A stretch of DNA of 64,000 nucleotides from Hetaerina americana (taxonomy: Eukaryota; Arthropoda; Insecta; Odonata; Calopterygidae), in contig JAKTNV010000062.1 of the NCBI GenBank assembly GCA_022747635.1, forward strand, positions 1,873,964 through 1,937,963. The letters run 5' to 3'. Every line of letters starts with the position of its first letter. The first letter of the stretch is position 1. Position numbers and translations under genes: made by a program. The notes under the pieces were generated by a model. That model did no database searches. It was not told the origin of the DNA and saw only the letters and a list, made by a program, of their open reading frames with translations. This document shows, piece by piece, positions 56,869-64,000 of the stretch.

Positions 56869-58142
56869 CGAGGGTGGTAGAATAAGTCCTCAGAAAATCC
56901 AAGGGATGGCGCTCATAGTATCGAAAATAAATTTTTTCCATTAAATAACACTCCTAGTTAGCTGTTAAAGTTTCAGCTGTATCCGCCATATAGTTTCGTT
57001 GTTGTGATCGATCGAAGTAAATAACTTTAATTTCCTTGTAAAAATTGAGTTTCGAGCAATGATTAAACACTTGTATTTGAAAGAGTTGACGCCGAAAGAA
57101 ATCAAAGCTGAGTTGGACGGAGTTGATGGCACATCTGCACCCGTGTCCTCAGCTGTTTACAATTGGGTGAATGAGTCTAAACGTGGTCGTCTCACATCCA
57201 CAAAAGATGAGTGCAGATCCGGACGCCCTGTGGAAGTGTCCACCCCCGAAACGATTGACAAAATCCACGATATGATTTTAAGAGATCGGCGACTCAAAGT
57301 ACGCGAAATAGTAGAAGCCATAGGTCTATCACAAGGTACAGTAGCTTCATTTTTGCACGAAAAATTGGGCGTGAAAAAAATCTCGGCAAGATGGGTGTCG
57401 CGTTTACTCACAGCGGAGAATAAACGCAATCGTGTGGTCGACTCTGAAGTTGTTTTTGTGCATTTCCGTCGCACTCCTGATGAGTTTCTGCGTCGATATG
57501 TAACTGTTGATGAAACTTGGGGACACCACTACGCTCCAGAGACAAAGCAACAGTGAAAGCAGTGGATTTTTGAAGGCAAACGGACTCCGAAGAAGGCGAA
57601 GACGGTCAAGTCGACCGGTAAGGTCATGGCCACGGTATTTTGGGGTGCTCGCGGAATCACCTGCATTGATTACTTGAAAAAAGGGAACAACGATAACAGG
57701 AGAGCATTATTGGAAAGGCCGAGTAAAGAAATCAAGGAAAAGCGTCCTCATCCGAATAAGATTCTCTTTCATCAAGACAATGCACGGGTGCACACCTGCA
57801 CAGTTGCGATGGCCAAAATTATTGAATTAAAGTTCCAATTAAAGTTCTACATCCACCGTATTCACCAGATTTGGCCCCCAGCGACTATTTCTTATTTCCA
57901 GGCTTGAAGAAATGGCTTGGCGGACGAAGGTTTACGTCTACATCTCTAACGAGGAAGTAATCCATCAAACAAATGCCTATTTTGAGGAGCTTCCAAAATC
58001 CTACTTTTTAGACGGCTTAAAAAAATTGGAAAAACGCTTAGACAAATGTATAGAATTGAAAGGAGATTATGTTGAACAATTAAAAAAAATGCCCAAAAAT
58101 TGTTTTTTCTACTTTTCCTAAGGGCTTGTTGTACCACCCTCG
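56869..58142 (+). mobile_element. Mariner-3: near full-length mariner element
   Basis: Imperfect TIRs of about 28 bp start CGAGGGTGGTA at both ends (56869 and, inverted, 58142), with a TA after the right end. At about 1274 bp it matches the usual mariner size. Single transposase gene inside with few lesions. Confidence 0.9.
57059..58121 (+). pseudogene. Mariner-3 transposase, DD34D, lightly damaged
   Basis: HTH region IKHLYLKELTPKEIKAELDG with YNWVNESKRG and the GRP motif. Then VREIVEAIGLSQGTVASFLH, the ARWVSRLLTAENKRNR linker, RYVTVDETWGHHYAPETKQQ (first Asp), a UGA stop at about 57554, then KQWIFEGKRTPKKAKTV, KVMATVFWGARGITCIDYL, KILFHQDNARVHTCTVAMAK (second Asp), and, after a frameshift near 57840-57855, PPYSPDLAPSDYFLFPGLKK (third Asp) and a C-terminal LDKCIELKGDYVEQLKK. 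All three catalytic aspartates are readable. Lesions are one stop and two frameshifts (near 57690 and 57850). Start at 57059 is the natural Met of the N-terminal HTH. Confidence 0.88.
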
Positions 58143-58146
58143 TATA

Positions 58147-58590
58147 TTCATTAGCGTGGAATTAGATACAAGGAAAAGGGATAGGAACACATATAAAGGA
58201 CGAACACAGGAGAGGTGGAGTAGACAGAATGGAGTAGATCACAAGTGAAAAAATATTTCCTAGACCGGGACTTGAACAGTTGCCGGGCCGATGCTCTTAA
58301 CCACTTCAGCTATCGAGGAAACGTAATTTACATTGAAATCTACTGAGAGGGGTTTATGCAACCAAGTTCCCCGATTCTTTGGCCAAGGGATAGCGTTAGG
58401 GAGCGGTTTCACACAACAAAAGGAGAAATAGACGACACGCAAAAGGAAAGAGCAGCAGGGAAGCAATCATACAACATCATAAATGATAAGAACAGTGCGT
58501 TTCATGGCACGCATAGTCAGAAGAAGAAGCGAGTCACATTGGCCTAATACACATTCAAACACGAAAACCCGCCATATGACGAACATTTAC
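58147..58590. repeat. Repeat T5: single copy of the tRNA-bearing repeat
   Basis: One unit in the same orientation as T2 (tRNA-like core on the minus strand at 58258-58319). Begins ATTCATTAGCGTGGAATTAG and ends GACGAACATTTACTGTTAC. It lies immediately after the right TIR of mariner-3. Unlike T2 and T3 there is no inverted or tandem partner, so T5 gives the unit length of about 440-457 bp. Confidence 0.8.
58258..58319 (-). tRNA. tRNA-like core of repeat T5 (deleted)
   Basis: Minus strand TCCTCGATAGCTGAAGTGG and B-box-like TTCAAGTCCCGG. About 13 nt of the anticodon 3' strand and variable region are missing, so it cannot fold as a tRNA. Confidence 0.45.
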
Positions 58591-59440
58591 TGTTACATTC
58601 TGGTCCAGGCGAATGATTTTTACGCTCTCAAATTGTTTCATTGTAATGACAATTAATCGGATTACTTCGTTAAAAGGATTACTGTCGCGGTATCTCCCCC
58701 AGTTATTTGGAATTTTGCTTAAATTTAAGAAACTAATGGGTATTTAGTTAACATCAATATGTATATGGAAATAATATTAATGGTCCCTACATTCGCTACG
58801 TTATTTATGCGTAAAATATATATCTAATCATTTGAGATCAGCTGCCAGTGACAAGTATAAGAATAAGACAAGGAGTCTCATAATTTGAATACCATTCGTC
58901 TTGAACGGGACGCTCGGAACCAGATTCCCCGTTCCCATTCACACACAGTGCCCTTGCTGCTATCCAGATGGGAGCACTCGGTCGAGGCGAATGACTTTTG
59001 CAATCGGTGGAATTTCGCATTTCAATGCACTTCGACTGATGACTCCGTCATAGTAACTGTCACGGAATCTTCCACATTTCTTTGTCCTTGACGTGGAATG
59101 AGGGTTAGATATCAGCGTACTTGAACGAAACATCTTTTCTCCGTTCATTGGCAAACACGTATTCGATGTGGGAAAATGTCACCTTCCATCGGTCGGTTCA
59201 GCACTTGACCCCCTTGTGATGATTTCTCTCTCGGGTGCATTCGCTCTCGTTTTGGGGCACCTGGTCCACCCTACAAATCATCCCGCATCGTCAATTCAGC
59301 CTTTGGAGCGATGAAAAAGAAAACAAGGGAAGCGAAGCATTGGAGACGGATTAGCACACCTCCGCATTTTCAGGAAAGTCCTCTCTATTTCGCTCGGTCC
59401 GACACAACAGAAATAGCACGATTCGAATTTTTAATGGGAT
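58591..59440. other. Unannotated spacer
   Basis: No recognised feature. Confidence 0.3.
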
Positions 59441-60090
59441 TTACGATTGCCGCGAAGCCTTTCTTTTAGACTTGGCCGGGAACCCTTTCCTTCCCCTTAC
59501 CCCCCCCCCCCATCACCCCCGTCCCAGCCCTCCTTCCCTTATGCCTTCACTTGCTCCGCCTACCCGGAGTTGTTCGCTTCGACGCTGAATTCTCACCGTA
59601 TTTATTTATTTTTTTTCCAAAGTTTTCGCTGGACTCGGACATATTTACGTCTTCTTTTACGCCTCTCGCCTCAAATAATAATGTAAAAAAAAACCCGCTA
59701 GAATTGGCTCTCTCTCTCTCTTATCTCGCTAAGGTTTCTCGCGCGTGGCCGGAAGCGTCGATTTTGTCGTCACGATATCGAACCACGTACTCCAAAGCGG
59801 GCGGGTGGGGGGGTACTTACGAATCTCAACCCGTCGCCGTCCGTGCCCAATTCCGCCCACCACCGCGTGGGAAAGCGGGGGCGACCCTTGGAGATGAGAG
59901 GAAATCGGCTCGGTCCGGTGTTCGCCTGCGGTCGGCTAAGGGGGGCGGGCAAAACGAACGAAGGAGCAGCTAGGCGCAGGAATAAACTCCCTCCCTCGGG
60001 TGCGAAGCCCGACAGCATTTATATTTCTTCGGTCGGACGACGCGATGAAGGAACGTGGCGGCGACCTACTGAGCCCGATCCCCTATCACC
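59441..60090. other. GC-rich region upstream of PLE-4
   Basis: CpG-rich with C- and G-homopolymer runs (59500-59512, 59803-59812) and a (CT)n stretch at 59708-59726. Frames on both strands are compositional. May be a host CpG island interrupted by PLE-4; no exon recognised. Confidence 0.3.
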
Positions 60091-60147
60091 GAGCTACCTA
60101 CTCACTCACCCCCCCCCCCCATACGGGGGTGAGTGAGTAGGTAGCTC
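60091..60147. repeat. 23-bp inverted repeat at the PLE-4 5' boundary
   Basis: Arms 60091-60113 and 60125-60147 are perfectly complementary (GAGCTACCTACTCACTCACC against its inverse, extended by C/G runs) with an 11-nt loop. The right arm leads directly into PLE-4 RT sequence. Confidence 0.85.
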
Positions 60148-60420
60148 CTCTCAGATCACCTTCCTCGATGTCAATATTTCCCTTAGCAATAACAAATTCC
60201 TGACCTTTGTTCACACTAAACCTAATAATAAGAAGCAATACCTTCATTACAGCAGTTGTCACCCCTCCAATACCAAGCGCCCCCTCCCTTACTCCCTCTC
60301 TATCCGCGGTCACCGCATTTGTAACCATCCCGAATCCCTTAACAAATACCTCAACAACCTTCACCACTCCCTCCTCCAACGAGGATACCCTGATTCTCTC
60401 CTCCTTAAAAAAATACTCAA
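60148..60420 (+). pseudogene. PLE-4 reverse transcriptase end
   Basis: One frame reads ITFLDVNISLSNNKFLTFVH, then PNNKKQYLHYSSCHPSNTKR, a SLSIRGHRICNHPESLNKYL block and LLQRGYPDSLLLKKIL. This is the last part of the PLE RT and thumb. The catalytic motif lies upstream of the truncation. A frameshift near 60405 moves the frame to that of the downstream GIY-YIG segment. Confidence 0.82.
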
Positions 60421-61085
60421 ACATTCCTGCACCCCCAGGCCTGCCTCAACCACAGACTCCCAGCCTCCCAGGCCTACCTACTTCCCAGGCATTGTCTCTC
60501 AAATTCATCCTCAAAGACCCATTCCCCATCCTCAAAAATCACAACACTTCCTCCAACCTTCTTCCCAAATGCCCCTCTGTCACCTTCAAACGTCCCGCCA
60601 ACCTAGCAGATATCCTCAAATCCACCAAGCCGCTCTTAAAATCCCCTCACACCCCCAGAGCCATACCCACTCCATGTCATCAAGGAAGATGTAAAACCTG
60701 CCCTATTTTCACTACTCCACCCCACTCCATCCCACAATTCAACTCTCTCGCGGCCTTCCCCCACTCCTCTTGCACTTCCAAGAATGTTGTTTATCTTCTA
60801 ACCTGTTACCTCTGCCCGGCCTTTTACATAGGTCAATGTTCCACACCCCTGAACCTTACGCTTAACAACCACCGCGACTCGTGCAATCCCTCCTCCCCGT
60901 CCGCGGGTCTCCCCATCCCTAAACATGCTTCCCATTATAATACCCCTTTCAACCAGTGTTACTATGTTTCCGTCCTAGCGTCCCTTCCCACATCCGATAA
61001 CCCTATAGAATTAAAAACGCTTGAAATGGCATTTATTTACCTCCGTATGGCCAATAAGCATCCAGGCCTCAATGTCGTTCACTGA
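60405..61085 (+). CDS. PLE-4 linker and GIY-YIG domain (open segment)
   Basis: Open frame to a stop at 61083; its first Met (60207) lies in out-of-frame RT sequence. It has a proline-rich stretch, LKDPFPILKNHNTSSNLLPK, a PTPCHQGRCKTCPIF zinc-knuckle-like linker, SCTSKNVVYLLTCYLCPAFY with YIGQCSTPLNLTLNNHRDSC, and TPFNQCYYVSVLASLPTSDN near the end, finishing KHPGLNVVH. The GIY-YIG tyrosines and YIG are intact. The arginine of the RM-NNHR block seen in PLE-3 reads TLNNHR, so catalysis may be compromised. Confidence 0.75.
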   Translation, partial: LKKYSNIPAPPGLPQPQTPSLPGLPTSQALSLKFILKDPFPILKNHNTSSNLLPKCPSVTFKRPANLADILKSTKPLLKSPHTPRAIPTPCHQGRCKTCPIFTTPPHSIPQFNSLAAFPHSSCTSKNVVYLLTCYLCPAFYIGQCSTPLNLTLNNHRDSCNPSSPSAGLPIPKHASHYNTPFNQCYYVSVLASLPTSDNPIELKTLEMAFIYLRMANKHPGLNVVH

Positions 61086-61477
61086 TGGGAATGGCCTAAA
61101 ATTGTTACTTTGTGGAAGCGATGCATATCGGAGAGTTAAAAACTTTGTTTTCCCGCATGAGTTTTGGTGTGCGTGGCCTTTGTTTCGACTTGCAGGGTCT
61201 TGGTTACGACTTAGTAAGTTGAAACCTGGTCCTCGGATGTTGCAATAGTTGCGGTGAGCATGTTGTTCTATTTTCCGATTTTGTGTCAATTCCACCTCCT
61301 CCCTCTCCCTCCTTCCCTATCTCCGCTCCCCTCTAGTCTCTCCTCTCCCTTTCCTTTCCCCAACCATTCCTCTCACCCCTCCTCCGCCTCCCGTTCTCCC
61401 CTTCACCTGGCCCCCTTCCCTTTCTCTCGCACCCCTCACCTCTGCTATTCCAGCAGTCATCACTTCTCTATCTTCCG

Positions 61478-61505
61478 ATGAAGACGGAGCAGAATTCCGT
61501 CGAAA
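61478..61505 (+). other. PLE terminal hairpin motif, family F1
   Basis: CGATGAAGACGGA, loop GCAGAAT, TCCGTC, then GAAATTATCAAGAAATAA and TGTGAGTG. Six-pair stem. Confidence 0.65.
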
Positions 61506-61570
61506 TTATCAAGAAATAATGTGTGAGTGTTCTTTTTATGTGTTTCTATATTGGTTGTTTGTGGCTGTCC

Positions 61571-61574
<4 letters not shown>

Positions 61575-61639
<65 letters not shown>
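61575..61639. repeat. (AT)n microsatellite
   Basis: About 65 bp AT between the PLE-4 3' end and the PLE-5 palindrome. Confidence 0.95.
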
Positions 61640-61645
<6 letters not shown>

Positions 61646-61660
61646 CTGTCCCTCTCTTCC

Positions 61661-61688
61661 TTGATAAAGGTGGCAACGACCACCGAAA
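61661..61688 (+). other. PLE terminal hairpin motif, family F5
   Basis: TTGATAAA, stem GGTGG/CCACC with loop CAACGA, then GAAAATTCG and AATAGTGAGTCTC. Confidence 0.6.
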
Positions 61689-61810
61689 ATTCGAAAAATA
61701 GTGAGTCTCTTTTTTGTGTGTTTTTGTGTTTTTTTCTGTGTCCACTAGTGCTAAGTGTTATACATTATTATTCACGTCCTTGAGACTTTCAAAAAGTGTT
61801 ATATATATAT

Positions 61811-61846
<36 letters not shown>

Positions 61847-61890
61847 AAACTTCACGTCCTTGAGACTTTCAAAAAGTGTTATATATATAT

Positions 61891-61964
<74 letters not shown>

Positions 61965-62085
61965 TATATTAATATATAAAACTTTTTGAAAGTCTCAAGG
62001 ACGTGAATAATAATGTATAACACTTAGCACTAGTGGACACAGACAAAAAAACAGAAACACAAAAAAGAGACTCACTATTTTTCGA

Positions 62086-62115
62086 ATTTTGGGTGGTCGT
62101 GACCACCTTTATCAA
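62086..62115 (-). other. PLE terminal hairpin motif, family F5 (inverted)
   Basis: Same as the left copy but with one change in the conserved strand (CAAAA for GAAAA) and loop TCACGA. Confidence 0.6.
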
Positions 62116-62299
62116 GGAAGAGACGGACAGAACTGAAGGGAATACGAGGGCTGGAGTGATGGATCGAAGGGGAAGGTGGGGAGAGAATTCCGAAGGGACG
62201 GGTTTGGAGGGGCAGCGTTAGAAGGTTGGGGAAAATGTAGAAGGTGATGTGGGTGGAAGGGGGATGAAAATATAATCGGAGCAGGGTAATTAATGCCTA

Positions 62300-62572
62300 A
62301 TATTGAATCCTGGCCAATTCCAGGACTCCAAGAGCCAGATGAAGGATTGCTCTAATGTTTTCAGTTTCAGAGGAGGATCAGAGGGTGGGAGGGATGCTTT
62401 GATGGATACACTATAGCATTTATCAAAGGGGGTGTTGTGTTCGGAGGCGTGTTTGGGGATAGGGAGCATATCAATTAGGGAAGAGTTTTTGCATGAGGCT
62501 CGGTGGTTGTTGATTCTGATATTGAGGGGTGTGGTGCACTACCCAATATAATAGGCAGGAATTGGCCAGTCT
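62300..62572 (-). pseudogene. PLE-5 GIY-YIG domain remnant
   Basis: Minus-strand translation: PAYYIG, stop, CTTPLNIRINNHRASCKN, then LPIPKHASEHNTPFDKCYSV and KASLPPSDPPLKLKTLEQS, ending PGFNIRH. It aligns with PLE-4 (CPAFYIGQCSTPLNLTLNNH; KHASHYNTPFNQCYYVSVLA). One stop directly after YIG disables it. Too broken to appear as a long open frame. Confidence 0.75.
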
Positions 62573-62575
62573 GCG

Positions 62576-62899
62576 AATTTATATTCATATATGTATGATA
62601 TTTATGACACTGAATGTAACTGGGGAATCCCAAATATCAGTTGTGTTATTTGGATGAACGGGATTTAGTCTGCCGGTAAGTCAAGAAACTGCGATCGTTA
62701 TTGAATTTATTAATAAAACAAAATGATAGGCATGGAATGACATTTGAGGCGAGCGAAACAAAGTTTATGATTTTTACAGGAATGATCAAGGCTTTGGTAA
62801 GCCCAACCTTTTGAGTACAAAAACAAGAGGAGATAAATAGTATTACCTATCTCAAAGAGTTTTGAGTCAAAATTGTGTAAGTAGTAATGGTATAAGGAT
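62576..62899. other. Unannotated spacer
   Basis: No recognised feature. Confidence 0.3.
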
Positions 62900-63340
62900 A
62901 AGCATGACATTAGCCAAAGAATATTTCACAAGTAGGAGAAAATTGATGACAGGGACGCTGAGTAAGGAAGTTAAGGCAAGTTTATTGAAACCTTTCATCT
63001 GGGGAACATGGCCGTTAAATCATTATGATAGGAGTAGATTGTAGGCTTTTGAAATGTGGGTGTAGAAAAGGATGGAGAAGGTGAAATGGACCGAAAGGAA
63101 AAATAAATGAGGGAATAGTTAGAGGGGAGGAGTCGTTTGGGAGAAATCATAAGGAGGCAGAAGAAAGATGGATGAAGGGGGTATTGACCGGCAGTGGGAT
63201 GTTGAAGACTGTGGAGTAGAGGGGAGAATGTTGGTCAAACGAGGAAAGAGCAGGAATAGGTGATTGGGACGTTGGACGAGATGAAGGGAGGAAGGAAGTA
63301 TACGCAGAGATGGATAGGATTAGTTTGTTATGTAGGCTGG
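62900..63340 (+). mobile_element. RTE-e: RTE-clade 3' fragment
   Basis: Frames: LAKEYFTSRRKLMTGTLSKE, AFEMWV, KRMEKVKWTERKNK, a nucleotide block GTATTGACCGGCAGTGGGATG shared with the other RTE copies, and GRTR/GGRKYTQR near the end. Multiple stops; 5'-truncated just upstream of the C-terminal region. Confidence 0.72.
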
Positions 63341-63918
63341 TCAGTGTTGTCTAGTTTGCCTCTATACGAAACCTATCTTAACAACGAACAATCAGGAAAG
63401 ATTGAAGGAGAGGTGGGCTTGAGGGAAAAAGGCCTTCGACCGGCATAAAGCATCGCCCTCCAGAACCAGGAGGGTGATTTTCCGAATGGTGTGCCATGTT
63501 GATTCCTCCGCCGTTGTAATCGTGGGCTCAGAGCAAAGCAGCATTCCGTTTCCCTATAAACCTGTTACCCAGGAAATCAATCACCATGGCTATAGAATCC
63601 ACTCTCATGTCTCCACGCTCGTTGAGGTACTCTCGTTAATGGAAGCTTGTGGCCGTTCTCACGTCCCACGCGATGATAGCAATGCTGCTATCGAACTGTT
63701 CCGTGGACTGGAGAACAGTGTGGACGTGTTCCAGGTACTCCATGACGTGGAAAAGAGTCGAAACGGCACTCAAGTACGTATTACGCCGACCGACTTTAAA
63801 TATCTCAGGAAAAATGTGTCTTAAACTGATAAGCTAATGCAAATATTCCGAATTCATTCCCGTCTAAATACTTTTAATTTCGCTCTCAAAAGAGATGCTC
63901 AGCACTTTTATATGTATA
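63341..63918. other. Unannotated spacer
   Basis: A 116-codon plus-strand frame at 63474-63824 (starts MIFRMVCHVDSSAVVIVGSE) has balanced composition but no known motif. Could be part of an uncharacterised element or chance. Confidence 0.3.
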
Positions 63919-63921
63919 CGT

Positions 63922-63992
<71 letters not shown>
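63919..63992. repeat. (AT)n microsatellite
   Basis: About 74 bp AT tract at the window end. Confidence 0.95.
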
Positions 63993-63993
<1 letters not shown>

Positions 63994-64000
63994 CGATCGT

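Larger units (their letters stand above)
60130..61570 (+). mobile_element. PLE-4: Neptune-type Penelope-like element, 5'-truncated
   Basis: RT end, cysteine-rich linker, GIY-YIG domain and a C/T-rich 3' UTR with the F1 hairpin (61478-61505) and TTTTTATGTGTTTCTATATT, ending at an AT tract. The same 3' UTR occurs at 12557-12755. Confidence 0.87.
61659..62117. repeat. PLE-5 terminal palindrome, 139-bp arms around an AT core
   Basis: Arms 61659-61797 and 61981-62117 are near-perfect inverted copies with the F5 hairpin at each outer end. The core (61798-61980) is AT-rich and contains an 80-bp direct duplication (a TTCACGTCCTTGAGACTTTC block at 61771 and again at 61851). Confidence 0.88.
62086..62575 (-). 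mobile_element. PLE-5: Penelope-like element 3' part
   Basis: Minus-strand GIY-YIG remnant (62572-62300), 3' UTR, F5 hairpin, then the palindrome. 5'-truncated near 62575. Confidence 0.75.

Noticed and set aside
60098..60424. Minus-strand frame over the PLE-4 start
   Set aside because: Antisense of the PLE-4 RT end, which has clear family blocks on the plus strand.
63474..63824. 116-codon plus-strand frame near the window end
   Set aside because: Composition looks protein-like but no domain or repeat partner is recognisable, so no gene is claimed.

Overview
This is eukaryotic, almost certainly arthropod (most likely insect) nuclear DNA from a large, repeat-rich genome. There are no bacterial-style operons and I found no convincing host protein-coding exon. 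Recognisable coding sequence is nearly all decayed transposable elements (TEs): non-LTR retrotransposons of three or four clades (RTE/CFDP2-like, CR1/L2-like, R1-like, Jockey/Kiri-like), Penelope-like elements (PLEs) carrying GIY-YIG endonuclease domains, mariner elements and a piggyBac element. Long (AT)n tracts and a tRNA-bearing repeat are interspersed. The R1-like, mariner and piggyBac mix fits an insect, but the species cannot be named from sequence alone.

Layout. 1.7-3.6 kb: RT fragment (-), tRNA-like sequence, (AT)n, repeat T1, R1-clade 3' end (-). 4.7-5.8 kb: CR1-like 3' end (+). 6.75-8.34 kb: PLE-1 (+), interrupted by tRNA-bearing repeat T2 arranged as a perfect 187-bp inverted repeat. 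8.4-11.1 kb: two RTE copies (+). 11.15-12.75 kb: PLE-2 (-), chimeric at its 5' end. 15.1-15.6 kb: second rearranged tRNA repeat. 16.6-19.36 kb: the most complete RTE (+), meeting PLE-3 (-, 19.4-20.8 kb) tail to tail. 20.9-21.8 kb: internally deleted mariner. 23.0 kb: 24-bp minisatellite. 23.93-25.40 kb: deleted piggyBac with TTAA ends. 27.4-33.4 kb: CR1-like remnants, two mariner remnants, and a 190-bp tandem dimer plus inverted third copy flanked by a 13-bp duplication. 33.7-39.8 kb: mostly unannotatable, including a CpG-rich candidate promoter. 40.0-44.3 kb: PLE tail, RTE (-), mariner, another RTE fragment. 46.5-49.7 kb: Jockey/Kiri-like and CR1-like remnants (-). 49.7-54.2 kb: no recognised genes, GC-rich in part. 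54.2-58.6 kb: RTE (-), three mariner copies (one nearly full length), tRNA repeat. 60.1-62.6 kb: PLE-4 (+) and PLE-5 (-) with a 139-bp palindrome. 62.9-63.3 kb: RTE 3' end. 63.9-64.0 kb: (AT)n.

The most interesting theme is a short hairpin near PLE 3' ends. A YTGAAGAC-like strand is followed by a variable stem-loop and then CGAAA. At least five sequence families in the window share it, and the stems change sequence while mostly remaining paired. It recalls the two core strands of the hammerhead ribozymes known from Penelope-like elements, but it has one extra base and no clear stem III. The 190-bp dimer at 32.7-33.1 kb carries this hairpin in every unit and resembles a non-autonomous PLE or animal retrozyme. 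The genes here do not form a shared pathway; they are an archive of nested, mostly inactive TE insertions.
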